64,000 nucleotides of DNA, from the NCBI GenBank assembly GCA_019828545.1, contig JACVRA010000061.1:248198-312197 (forward strand), written 5' to 3'. Positions 37,798 through 49,609 of the stretch are shown here, piece after piece (position 1 is the stretch's first letter; every line of letters starts with the position of its first letter). The notes below the pieces were generated by a model. The model did not search any database. It was not told where the DNA came from and saw only the letters and a program-made list of their open reading frames with translations. Source of the DNA: Paracamarosporium sp. OC-R06-R3. Taxonomy: Eukaryota > Ascomycota > Dothideomycetes > Pleosporales > Didymosphaeriaceae. A program made the position numbers and the translations under genes.

Positions 37798-37836
37798 GGC
37801 TGGCTGACCGACTGACTATTAGTCGGCCAACCAACC
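37798..37836 (-). other. 15-bp inverted repeat, potential RNA hairpin
   Basis: The arms are 37798-37812 and 37822-37836 with a 9-nt loop. As minus-strand RNA the stem pairs at all 15 positions if three G.U pairs are allowed; on the plus strand the same positions would be C.A or A.C mismatches. It lies about 375 nt downstream of the VPS9 gene stop codon, so it may sit in that transcript's 3' UTR or termination zone. Confidence 0.5.
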
Positions 37837-38210
37837 AACTAACCCACAGTACCTTCGATCGATCGATGAACGCGTGCTTCGACACGTCAGACTCATCCAT
37901 TTAAGCAACATATTCACTCACGGTGCATTGCCAACCAGTCGTCAAAAGAACCAAGCACAAGCAAGATAACATAGTAGAGACATTACATTACGCTGCAAAC
38001 GCGCCCTCCATCTATCCTATCCTTCCATCCTCGAGCCATCCATCGCCGCACAGAAAGAAAGATCACAGGACGCAAAACACCAACCAAAATCAGGGTATCA
38101 GGATGCCATTCAATCCACCCACTCATGTATTTAAACAGACAAGCGAGAATATACCGTATGAACAAGAAAAGGGGAGAAGGAAAATGCCCATGTAGATGCC
38201 TACGCCATGC

Positions 38211-41200
38211 TCAGTTCGTCTCGGAAGGAGGTTGTGATGGTAGTGGTAAGTGCGCGTCCTCGGTTGCTTCCGGGACACCGTTCGTTTCGCCGTCTGTCCT
38301 CAGCGACGATGCTGATGGGATTAGAGGCTCGTCTTCTGCGGCACCGACGTCGCCGTTGAGCATGTCTTGTGAGGCGTTCGCAGCGAGCGCACCGTCCACC
38401 TCGTCCGTAACGTCTTCAATGCTTCCTCTCCTCGCCAGCATCTCGGTTGGGAGGCTCGCATCCTGAGCCATTCCGAGTGCCTCATCCTCATCCGGAGTTA
38501 CACCATTAGCTACACCATTACTGACTTCCTGCGGCTTCGGCCCGCCTATTCCTAGCTCCCTAACTGCACGCCTCATGCTCTCTAGCCTTGCCCGCTCAGT
38601 AACCACCATCTTCCTTGCAAACTCCTTCAGTGCTCTCCTACCCATATCAACGCGGTTTTCTTGCCAGCTGGCAAGTTCCTGTGCGACGACTTGCTGCGTA
38701 TACCGTAACTCTTTGCCTAGGCCCGAGAGCTCTTCAGTCGCACGCTCCATCTTTTCTTGCGCATCGCGTTGCATGCGGGACCGGGCGTCATCAAGGAGAC
38801 CGAGAGGCCAACGGTCAGACCTGCGCATAGCGAGGGAATGGCGATCGACGGCTTTTTGAGTTGCGGACATGGAATTGATGAGTGTAGAGGGGCGGTTCAG
38901 AGCGGTAAGTATCGCGTTGATGGTACTTGAGATTGCATGGATATTGTAGTAAAAGCCTGCTAGAGGACTCGTTTCACTTTGAGGTAGAGTCTTGGTGTAC
39001 CGATCTACAGCTCTCAAGTGGGCTTCTGGCAGAAAAGTTAGGGAGTGGATCGCAGTATTGGCGAGTTTTGCTGCGTCAGCGAGATCCGTAGATGTGACGC
39101 GCAGTTTGTTGGTTCGGCGAAGAACTGACTTCGATGCGTGATGCAGGGAACGGACTGATTCGCGGGCATGTTGCACAAACAACTCGACTTCGCGAACATC
39201 GTAAATTGGCGCGTAATCTTCTCGCACACTTTCAACACGCAGTTCTGCTTTACGGGCCGATCTCTCTGCGAGCATTGATGGGTCGATGTCTGGGACAAGG
39301 AAGAATTCCCAAACCATCTCGTGGGTCGCAAACGTAGGATGTTTTAAGAGGATCTTGAGGAATGCATCCAGCCGAAGTTGTATGTCCCGGAGCACGGAAC
39401 GAGAGGGCCGAGAGGGTATCAAGAAAGGCGACGCAAGATTGTTGATGACCGGTAGCCAGGACGCTGGATGTTCTTGTGCCAGCCATTTAGCCAAACTTTC
39501 GAAGTCTTGAAGAGAGCGCCGGCAGGTTGTTACAGTGATGGTAGAATTTGGATTAGGGGCGCCAGATTTGAGGACAAGCCGGATAGTTCCGTCTTCGACG
39601 AAGAAGGATCTCACGACAGTAGTTGTACGGCCGTCAGGGCCCGGTTCGTTTGACAGGAGGACCATGTCATCGATCCTGTTGCGCACTTCATCATCCTTGG
39701 CAAGCTCAACAGCTGTAAGCCCCCTTACATCTTTGACAGATAGGTCGACCCTTGGATCTTGAAACAGGACGCGAACTAATTCAGTGCGACCGTATTTGCT
39801 GGCTACCATGAGCGGTGTGAAGTGCTTGTCGTTTGGAGCGTTCACGTCCGAATCGCACCGATACAGGAACTTGACTGCAATCTGAGGATCTGCGACAATG
39901 TGTAGCAGACTGTTTCCTTTGTTGTCAATATGCTCATCCAGGTGAAGTGGTTGACCATCGTGTTGGGCTCGCGTAGCGGCGTGGAGTGCCCTATCGATCA
40001 TGTCACGATATTGATCGTGGTCGTAAGAGCGACAGAGAGCAAAAATGGGTGTCTGCCCGTTTTTGTCCTTCAATCGCCAAGGTAAGAGGTGACCAATCCT
40101 GTCAATGAGTAGCGGCTGATTGAACAGATAATGTGCTACACATCGACCTTTAGAGTCTTGCTTTGCTAAGTATGCTCGTAACACGTCCTCGGCTGGTCTG
40201 ATCTCAAGAATCCAGCTAAGTAGCACGTCCGTAGTCTTTGTGTTACCACTCTGCACTGCCGCGCTAAGTAAGGTCGTACCTTCGTTGTTGCAGTCTTCGA
40301 GAATAAAGTCAGGCGAATAGAATTCGGACAGGCTAAGCAGATATTGCAGTGCTTTATCTTGCCGATGCTCTACGGCCATCATCAAGACGGATTCACCCTC
40401 TGAACCCTGCGTTTTTGATAGCTTCTCTATCGATGTATCACCTTCGAGCCCCGTGCCACGAGAATCCAATGTGGTGCGAGACCGAAAAGAAACGGCCGAG
40501 GAGCTGGACATGCTTCGTGTGTCCATAGAAACCCTTTTCTTGGGTTTTGGCCGCTCTGGAAGGCCTGGAAGGTCTGCTGGTGGAGGGGTTGGAGCTCGCT
40601 GAAATGGAAATATGTGCGCTAACGGACCATCTTCACCTTTGAGCCGGAGACGAGACAGTCTACCGGGTTTGTACGACGATGTGGCCTCGCCGTTGACTGT
40701 AGTGTCAGCTGACGCCAGAAGCTCTGAGGAGCTTGGGGCGAACCTGACGGGTCGAACGTTTTCGCGAACGTCCTCGTCGTCATCTGAATCGGCCCAAGCA
40801 TCTTCGTGGAACGATCTTTCGGGCTCTAATACACCCTGTAATGTTGCAAGATCGCCCGTTCTGGTTGCTTGCCACAATGTTCTGTTGCGCCGACTGGCTC
40901 TACGCAAGCCCCCCGAGTCCCTGGCTAAGTACGAGAGTACAGCCTCGAAGGTGCTTAAAGCATAACCCATCTCGCCACTTTCAACATCGTCTATAAAGAT
41001 GAAGTGTCGCATATAAGACAAGCGTGCTTGTAGATTCTTAATCGGAGATCGTATAATAACGATGAGCAACAAAGACACCAGCGTGTCCGCATTGATTGTA
41101 AGCAGGTGATCGTTCTTTTCCGAGTAGGGCTCTCCATTTAGACGAGGTCTTTCAGAACTTGAAGAGGTCTCAGGCATTGTGATGCTCTTTTGCACGGAAA

Positions 41201-42469
41201 GGAGTATTTCTACCATCTCCTGCGGACTGCCAGCTACGCCCATTTTCTTGAATATTTCGACTGCCTTGGACAAGCGCACTGAAAGCTCATTTTTCCCTTT
41301 ACGGCCATGTCCGATGTCGATACCCACCTGCGAAATGTCGATGTCGCCCATCTGTCTCATGCGCATCTCCAGTTCGGCATCGTCCGATTTTCGAATGTGC
41401 TGCAACCGAGGGAACATGAAGGTATGAAGCTGTTCGGTTATGTACTTTTCGATCATGCGCTCCACAATGGGGCCGGTCAGATCGGTTGTTGCACCGAGCA
41501 AAGAAAGCTGCTGCTTGTCCACCCCCTGGAACAGGTCAATTGCCGCAATCACAGCTGTCTCCAAAGATCGCCGCATTAAGTCCTCCTCATCGTCTATCTC
41601 CAACGTAGAGATAAATCCATTGGGTCCGGAGATGCTACTATGCAACGACAAGGGTACACTTTCGGCAGAAGACACTGAGCCTCGTCTCCGCGAGCTCAGA
41701 GAAGATGCGCGAGATGGGCTCGAAGGCGTAGGCGGAAGTGGTTTCTCCAGCTCTTTCCTAAACTCAGTGAAGAGCCTATCGAGCCCCGGCTGCATCTGCC
41801 GCGCTATCATGGGGAAGTGGTTCAGTAAGTCTCCAAAGGACTTGACGTCCTTCTTCCGCGGCATCGATGCCGTTGGACCACTATTGGAAGGGCCCGCTGC
41901 GGCATTCTTAGGTGCGCGCTCCGTAGTTCTGTCTGGTAAAGAGGCGGGTATTATGGGCGTCGCATCGTACGTTCCTATGAGCGGTCGCGAGATGAAGTAG
42001 ATCAGCCACGGCTGTGGTTCGAATGTGTCGGGAAAGAATATGATGTCGTTCAACAGTTGCGCTTGGTTTAGTGTCTTGAAACCCTTGTTGCTGTAGACGA
42101 AGGCATCCTTGATTATCACCGTCCTCCCGTTCGCTGTGGAATACTGTTTTGCCTTGCCTCGACTTTCTCTGAACGTCGACCCATCCTTGATCTGGTTGTT
42201 GGGGCCGACGCCCCCTGGCACGCGCAAGACATGGCTGGCCAGAAACTCTTCGGAGCCGCTTAGGTCGGCGTACGAGGCATTCGTGTCGCGGTCGCGGGAG
42301 GTGAGGAGGACTTCGGTGGTGGGGACTAGAAGGACCTTTCCTGTATGTCAGCTGGGACATGCAACAGCAAGGCAGCAAAGGCGCTTACGTGGTGCTGGAC
42401 TGGCGAGCACTGGCTGGGGAGAGTGCTGCGGAAGAAGGCCCGCAGGAAGGGATTCAGGACCGGAGGCAT
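38211..42469 (-). CDS. VPS9-ankyrin-PX-BAR protein (Vrl1/VARP-like Rab5 GEF)
   Basis: Exons 42469-42389 and 42335-38211 encode 1401 residues. The small first exon gives MPPVLNPFLRAFF and ends in VQHH; the acceptor at 42336 is the one that restores the VLLVPTTEVLLTSRD frame. A VPS9 domain lies at about 375-505, with NADTLVSLLLIVII and GYALSTFEAVLSYL. Ankyrin repeats follow at about 660-920 (GTTLLSAAVQSGN, GNSLLHIVA, FTPLMVASKYGRTEL). A PX-like domain spans about 930-1043 (RRSLQDFESLAKWL, FLKILLKHPTF) and a helical BAR-like region about 1060-1290. This order matches yeast Vrl1, a VPS9-domain GEF that acts with a sorting nexin on endosomes. Substrate Rab and membrane targeting here are inference. 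The tail is acidic and likely disordered. Confidence 0.87.
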
Positions 42470-43001
42470 TCAATCGACAGGGAGGGGACTCGTAGCGCTT
42501 TCATCGAGTGTGGACCATAGGTCCTTGCAGCGTGGACCGGACAAGCCGGTGGTGGTGGGCGCTGGGGGGAAGCTGTCGAGCGTCGCAAACGGGCGCCTGC
42601 CAGGGTCTGGATGATGCGGAGGCGGGCCTGGGAACGAGCGGCGGTGCCAAGAGGGGACAGGCTGCAAAGATAAACGAACCGCAAACCGGGGTCTAGAGCG
42701 AGAGTAGCGAAATAGCCGGTGAGACGTGAGTTGGAGCAGTGCGCGATGCCGTTGCGGAAGTCCAGATAGGCGTCCTTGAGAGCTTGTGAACGAGCGCTAG
42801 CTAGATTTGATCGCCCGTGGAGGCGCGTCATCGCTCAGCGAACTCCGACCGTCTCCACACCACTACCCTGATCACATCAATCTTGGCTCGAGACGTTACG
42901 TTTTCGAAAGTGAGATGATTTAGAACGCCGGGACGCATATTTGAGCTACATTTCTATACAACCGTGTCGTCGTCCGTGCCGCACTCCAATACCAACCATG
43001 C
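42470..43001. other. Spacer upstream of VPS9 gene
   Basis: 532 bp between the VPS9 gene start and the stop of the flavin oxidase gene. It carries the VPS9 promoter/5' UTR. I see no gene or clear motif in it. Confidence 0.5.
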
Positions 43002-44881
43002 TCACGAAACCTTCTTGCAAAGCTTCGTTCCATAATCAAGAACATCCCAGTCCTCAGTGCCGGGCGTTGTCTTGGTGTACAAGACCCCTTTTGGATCCCA
43101 CTTCTTTCGTATCTCCAGCAGCCTGGGGTACTTGTCGCCCCAATACGACTCCTGCCAGTTCGGCTCGTTGAGGTCGCCTTCATTCACATATGTCGCACCA
43201 TCAGGACCAGCCTCTCTGAGCGCCTTTCCGATGACATTGGTCTGGACATTCTCGAGCTGCTTCTTCTCCTCCCACGACTCCAAACCACTCATGATCACGT
43301 TTGTGATGACAAAGCTGCTGGAATTGCGCCACTTAGGGTGAATAGCATTGTCCGCGAACGGCACGCCGTGACCAGGATCCACGATGTGCCCAACCGAGAA
43401 GCCGATGCGGTCCTCCGTGGGGTTGCTACTAGCGAAGATGAGGGCGTCGGCTATCTTGTCAGCACCCTCGTCGATGTCCTTGCGCGTGAAGATACGCCCG
43501 CCTACAATCGAGTTCTGATTGGGTTGTTCATCTTCAAACATGTCGGTATAGAGCTCGAAGAATGTTGGAAAAGCTTTGGTGTATCTGTCGTGGGGGATCT
43601 TGGCTGCATCCAACTGATCGAACAAAGGCTTCAGTACTTCGTTGATTTTCTTTTCGTCCATGAGAGGACCGACCAGAGGGGCAATATGGAGCCTCCCTGG
43701 TCCAGGCCCAAGTTCGAAATATCCAAACATGCCGTTTTCCACATAGTGATTTGCCAGGTTGTGGAAGATACGGAAACCTTTGTTGAAGACCGCCGTATCG
43801 TTGGTGTGAGTGCTGTTTATATTGATGATCGTGCCGGCGGTGGGAACTTCAGGGAAAGTCTTCACTGTGATGGACAGAACGACCGCAAACGTTGACGGAC
43901 CGCCTCCCTTCAAAGCCCAGAAAAGATCGGGATTCTCCTTCGCGTTGGCCGTGACGTATTTGCCCTCCACGGTTATGGCGTCGAACGAGAGAACGTTGTC
44001 AGCACCCATACCATAAATAGAGGTCAATGGGCCATGTCCACCGCCTTGAATATATCCTCCTGCCCATCCTACAGTCTTCGAAAATATTAGCGAACGATCT
44101 CCAGTTGGCAGCGGATTAATTTACCGGACATTCGCCACCTACGATCACCACTGGTGGCTTCTGAGCAAAAGCTTGCCGATACAACTCGCGACCCTGAACA
44201 CCAGCGCCCACGACTGCAGCACTGCCGGTCCAGTTTCCGGGTCCGCTATATTTCGAGAGGAATTGTACATCTCTGAAACTATGGGTGTTGATGATCAGTG
44301 ATCCATAACCCGTCGAGCGGCCTAGAAAATCGTGACCAGTGTTGCGAATGATGAGACGCAAGTTCCTGTCACGCGCGAAATCGATGCCAGCCTTAATCTG
44401 CTCCTTTGTTTTCGCCAATATGACATATACACCATAGAAACCCCGCGTGCATGGAGCGCTTGGATCATCGGTTGGCAGGCAAGTATTGTTCGTATATATA
44501 GGCCAAAGATTCGCGATTGGATGATCGGTCCTGTCTTGCTCAGCTTCGATTGTTGTGGTTGGAGCTCAGAACTTACAGCCACTGCTCATTCACCCAATTG
44601 CCCTGCACTTCAGCACACGCCGCGGCGCTATACACACTGATAGTCGAGTTTTCGAATTGCCTATGGCACGGTGCTCCGGGAGGAATTGCCACCTGCAAAG
44701 CACCGCCAACAGTCGTGTTCAACGCATTCCAATCTGCGCTAGTCGGCCAGCAGGAGTTATCCGAGTAGCATTTGCAGTTGTACGTAACGCCATCCACCTT
44801 CTTGATCTCACCCTTCCACTTAGCCGCAACTACGCAATTGAAAGCAGCAAGAAGCGCAATGAGAAGAGACATACGAGCCAT
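43002..44881 (-). CDS. Secreted berberine-bridge-enzyme-like FAD oxidase
   Basis: Exons 44881-44577, 44530-44125 and 44075-43002 encode 594 residues. Residues 1-20 (MARMSLLIALLAAFNCVVAA) are a signal peptide, and a Cys-rich N-terminal segment follows. The FAD-binding (PP-ALBH) domain has H168 in NTGHDFLGRSTG and C235 in GGECPTVGWAGGYIQGGGHG. These are the two positions that bind the flavin covalently in BBE-like enzymes, so bicovalent FAD is predicted. The C-terminal BBE motif is intact (YVNEGDLNEPNWQESYWG, then KWDPKGVLY). The likely reaction is oxygen-dependent oxidation of a sugar or secondary metabolite outside the cell; the substrate is unknown. Several N-x-S/T sites are present. Introns are 46 and 49 nt. 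No biosynthetic cluster is visible beside it. Confidence 0.9.
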
Positions 44882-46896
44882 CTTGCACTGAAAGCTCGCA
44901 GCTAACGGAGCAGAGGCGTGCACCGGTAGGTAACCTCCCCACAAGTTCGCTGGCATCAGCGCTATTTAAAAGCCCCATCGTCCATCCATGCAATTTACTA
45001 ATGATATTGAAGCTGTCTCTTACATAGGCCAAGACCACACACCAGAAAACGCAGGTCCAGCCTACATATAGCAATTCCAGGGCCAATAGCAGTGTGTTGC
45101 GAATATACATCCTAGCTAGGGCTGCAGTACACCTATGCCCTAGCATGTGCCGAGTCATCGGGGATATATATCCAGCACGGACGGCAGCTGTAAACAGGAT
45201 GGTGCGATTGATTGTATGTGGTTGTTTCCAGGGTGCTGGCGTACGGCGTTCATGCCATGCACCGGGTAAATGAAGACAGCGTTTAAACGAGGAACATCTC
45301 CGCAAGCCATCGCAGACAGAGGTAATAGTAGTCGAGTACGCATACGCATGTAAGATTTGCTGATGGTGAAGTCGGGGCGTAGAGCCTGGATCTGCGGGCA
45401 ATATCCCGGGATGCAGAGGGAAAGTGGAAGGATTGTCGCTTATGCGCGCGGTTATTGTTCGAGGGTATGCTGAACATTTCGTTTGGAACAATCAAGTGAT
45501 GTCCTTTGGGAAGACGAATCAACGTGCTTCGCTTGGTGTAGCGGAATAATCCCGGTAAGCTTCATATCGGTCGCCAATCTGGACGATCAGAGTATCTTTG
45601 GATAAGCATTCTGAGCGAGATGGGTATAATGTAGACTGATTCGGCGATCAAAAACAGACAGCGTGCAAAGTAGCTCGACAGGAGATATTGACGAGGGCAG
45701 CTTTTGTGTAAGCTTTGGTTGCGCAGTTTTTTGTCGAGCGCTCCTCTTATTCAGTAGCGGAACGCGATTTTTGTTACTGTCTACGCCTTTTTGTTTCAAA
45801 CGTCCGAGAATTCTAATACGGGCCAGGGAGATTCCTTAACAACTCATAGCATATGCTTATCTTGATGAGAGAGCATCCCCTCGTCATGTTAGAGATCGCA
45901 CTCGGCTCCCTGGCCTTGAACATTGCAGCCTGAGGCTTATATACAAAACAAGTTCAACACAAAAAGCTAGTGGTAGGAAATCGAGCCTCTAGCCTATCTT
46001 CCACATCAGCATTTTTTCTTCTAATACGTTCCCTCGACTGTTAACTCGTTATCGACATATATCGCCACTATTTCCTTATCGCCTTCTGTCACACCCTCAT
46101 CGACCTCTCCGTCCACATCATCGTGACGCGTCATTGTCATAATGCTCCTATTATGATTATGAGTGGTCCAATGCCTCATCATAATCACAGATCAAAGACC
46201 AATTCACACGTCTGCGTGGCAGGCTTGAGTCTGGCAGCATCAAGGCCATTACAAGCTCCCTGTTGATCCTTAGCAATTTGAGCATACGCCGCGCCGGATT
46301 GAGTTGATTCATTTCCCTCTATCCTAGAATGAAATTAACGTCTAGTGAAGCCCAATGGACTCACCTTGACGCCCTGGCTGCATCTCGAAATCAAAAGTCT
46401 TCCATCAATCTGATCATTAAGTGCCCCAGCTTGCAGCTCAAGGCATCAGTAAAGCCCGTAGGTTAGCAAGAACATCACACCAGATGGTTCTAGTATCTGT
46501 CGCTCACAATTGCAACGTAATCTAAGGTGCATTTCAACACGACGCAATTGCATGGCCAGCTCATCATATGCGGCTTGATCAGCTTACATCAGCGATGTAA
46601 CACGCATATGCTTTACAGTTATATTACCGAGTCATACCCCGCCCGGTCGGCAGCAATTTGTCTCACCAGCACCACATAGCTTCTTCTCCTCTCATCACCC
46701 AAAAACGATCCTAGTTCCCATAATCCCTAGTCTAGCTACTTTACGAAAAAACTGTCATTCCTATACTCCTACAGGTAATTGCACTTTCTTCAACGCTTAC
46801 TTTACGGGAGAGGCTGATAAGACCACCTTAATATCTTTCTCAGTTCGCAAGTACTCAATATTCCACTGACCTTTACTGATCTGATCTAGCTTCATT
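44882..46896. other. Intergenic region before the HET/NACHT pair
   Basis: A 2-kb stretch with promoters of two divergently oriented genes (flavin oxidase and HET protein). It becomes AT-richer from about 45.5 kb. The 224-codon minus-strand frame at 44820-45491 overlaps the oxidase signal-peptide exon in another frame and looks non-coding. No further gene is seen. Confidence 0.55.
44963..44971 (-). promoter_or_regulatory. TATA-like element of the flavin oxidase gene
   Basis: The minus strand reads TTTAAATAG about 80 bp upstream of the predicted start codon, a plausible TATA-type promoter position if the 5' UTR is short. Confidence 0.3.
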
Positions 46897-48956
46897 ATGG
46901 GCTGTATATTCTGCGTTCGGGATACGCTAGAGCCTCCCTGGATTTATGGTGAGCTACTTCGAGGAGCGGAGAAGGACTGTCCACGGTGTTCCTTCGTATT
47001 GAAATGTATCAAGCTGTCTTCATTCAATGTCGACAATGACACGCGTATTTTAGCTTGGGAAAATAAATTACACATCTCTGGATACATAGACTCGGGCTCC
47101 GACCTAGATCTTCGTCTGGAAGTATTTACTGTGAATGGTGAGTCCTTTCGCTTTATGAATATATTACAGCCAATTAAAAGCTATTGTACCACGTGGTGGT
47201 GGCATTTTTTAATATTATCTTTGTATCATCCTAATACCACCAATCAACAATGCTGATGTGCAAAAGTACAGACCAGGAAAAGAATCCGTTGGGATACTCT
47301 AAAGTTACTCCTTGCCTTCCAGGAAAGACAGACTCCTCAAAAACCTTCGATACCCTTCAGAGGTGGATTAAGGAGTGTGAGGACACTCACGAAAACTGTA
47401 ATCGCCATATAAGTCATGACCGGCCCCAGATAGGGCAAAATAATAGGTTCCTTGACATACGTCATGAATCAGTCGTTCTGCGAGAAAACATTACACCAGA
47501 ACGCTACGCGTGTTTAAGCCACTGTTGGGGATCTAAGGGCGATATCACCAAAACGACGACACACAATATCGGCAACCGTAAAGCACGAATTCCCTGGGAT
47601 GAGCTAACAAAAACCTTCCAAGATGGAATTACCATTTGCCGCACTCTGAATATCCCTTACCTTTGGGTTGACTCCTTATGCATTATACAAGATAAAATGG
47701 ATGACTGGAAGGAACAAGCTGGTCAGATGGCAAATGTTTACGAAAATGCGTTTATAACAATTGCAGCAACGAAGTCAAGTGACGGGGATGGGGGCTGCTT
47801 TGCAGAAGCCAACCCAAAGTATGTGGGAAAACTCATACCCGGTTTTCATCACACCTATGTGCACCAGCCACTTCCTAGGTCACCCTTAGAGAGCTGGGTG
47901 AATGCCAAAGAGTTACAAAAGGACCCAGACTGGCCATTGTTAACTCGGGGATGGATTTACCAAGAAAGGAGACTATCATTGCGAATGCTGCACTTCACCG
48001 CCCAAGAAGTAATTTGGGTATGCCACACTAAACAGCGAAGTGAAAGTGGAGTTCACGATCAAGATGTCATCAACCATAAAGTATACAGCCATGGAGAAAC
48101 AATTCTCAGTGCTTCTTATGGTATCCTTGAACAGTATCCTCAGTATCATTGGTATAAAACGGTTCAAGACTTCTCCGGCCTCCAACTTAAATTTGAAACG
48201 GACAGGTTGGTCGCGTTAGCCGGCCTCGTCCAGCGCGCGGGTACTCTACGACCTGGAGATCGGTATCTTGCGGGCTTATGGGAGAAGACTTTACTTTTTG
48301 ATCTCCTCTGGAAGAGCTCCGATCCGATAACCGGAACAACAAGGATCTCTCGCTTCCCGTCCTGGTCCTGGGTATCAGTGAGGAATCAGGTCTATTGGCA
48401 TAATAACAGTGACGGTATCATGTCATCCGCGAGTATCGAAAAGATTGAAAACGTGCCCGATGATCCGACCTACATGGGCGAGTTCAAGGAGGCTGCCATT
48501 ACCTTGAGAGCGCCCTTGATTGACTTGAGCTCTTCGCAGAATCTAAATTGGAGTTTTGGACGAAACACACAGTTTTGTTCAAACAGGAATATCGCACTCG
48601 ATTTGGATGACCTCCAGATTAATTCGTATATGCCTGATTGTAAATCTCCCGAAAGATATGCAATATTCTCTTTTACAGATCCGCCCAAGTTTTCTGGATA
48701 CTTTGTCCTGTTAAGGGCTGATCGTGAATTTCATACATTTGAAGCAATTCATGTAAAGCCGAAACCTGGGGGTAACTTTCATGAGCGAATTGGCATTGTT
48801 GTATTAGAACACCCATCTGCCCCGAAAAGAGATTTCGCCCCGAGCAGACGTTTGGGTGATTTTGATGAAGCTGCAGAAGCAAAAAAAGAAGAGAACTTCG
48901 CTGCTGTATGGAAGCTACTAGAGGAATTGCCTACCTCTGCTATAGTACTGGTTTAA
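46897..48956 (+). CDS. HET-domain (heterokaryon incompatibility) protein
   Basis: Exons 46897-47137 and 47272-48956 encode 641 residues. The intron (47138-47271, GTGAGT donor, TACAG acceptor) joins FTVN to D-QEKN; the acceptor was chosen to keep frame. The N-terminus has paired cysteines (GCIFC and CPRC) as in many HET proteins. The HET domain spans about 158-310, with the diagnostic blocks YACLSHCWG, LNIPYLWVDSLCIIQD, MANVYENAFITIAAT and, further on, RGWIYQERRLSLRMLHF. HET domains act as cell-death effectors in non-self recognition between fungal strains. The C-terminal half (residues 330-641) has no domain I recognise. The gene lies 653 bp upstream of a NACHT gene on the same strand. Confidence 0.9.
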
Positions 48957-49609
48957 CCAGAAAAAAAAACAGAGAGGTATGCTAGTTATTTTTCATTCTA
49001 ACACTGTTAAGGAATTTGGAATTTGGTTTACAATGGCTGTTTTTTGAAAGTGACAGACGTTATCTTTAGCTGCCAGTACGTAGCGAGGTCTTTTTATTCT
49101 GAGCTTTTCGATATTAATTGGGGAGTGTTGCTACCCTTGAAACGCGTTGTACGCAAGGGAAGCCAGCGTTGTGGAAGATGTTGTTCGCATCTCGCAAGCA
49201 CGCTGTTCTGAGATCACGCAGATGAATAGAAAGCAGCTTTTCATGTGTCTAGACCGATGCATGCCTTTGCTCGCCTCAGCCCCGGCGCCTACCGGGTTAC
49301 AAGGTCCAACAAATCAGAGCTTCATATCACGCTCGGTTCTAGGCCGTAATTGGTCCATCTTCGGCGGGGATTCAGCTTGGCATTTGGTGACCTCGTATAC
49401 GACCCCTGTCGCTGGCTCCAAGCCTCAGGCCTCAGCCCCAATGATCACTTCTAGTGGTACTGAAAAGTAGGGAGGTGGGAAGCCCTGTGTAGCGAGTGGC
49501 TTGAATTCTCGGCTGCAATCCTTCCAAAAGTCGACTATATGTAGACCAGCGAACCCGTGGTGAACGGGTCGTGTTCAGCCTTGCGACCGTTTCCAACATC
49601 TCAACCGTC
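48957..49609. other. Spacer between HET and NACHT genes
   Basis: 653 bp containing the 3' UTR of the HET gene and the promoter of the NACHT gene. A 107-codon frame at 49147-49470 is open but has no recognisable feature, and its first codon is not ATG. Confidence 0.5.

Larger units (their letters stand above)
37193..38210. other. Convergent spacer (DENN / VPS9 genes)
   Basis: About 1 kb between two stop codons. It contains a T14 run, pyrimidine-rich 3'-UTR-like sequence, GCTTG/CTTGCT repeats near 37730-37755 and one notable inverted repeat at 37798-37836. No coding gene is supported. Confidence 0.6.

Noticed and set aside
44820..45491. 223-codon minus-strand frame overlapping the oxidase start
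   Set aside because: It overlaps the signal-peptide exon in another frame, has no domain, and the BBE reading is well supported.
49147..49470. 107-codon frame just upstream of the NACHT gene
   Set aside because: It does not begin at ATG and shows no domain; extending the NACHT protein upstream is not needed because MEPLSALG is the usual N-terminus of this class.
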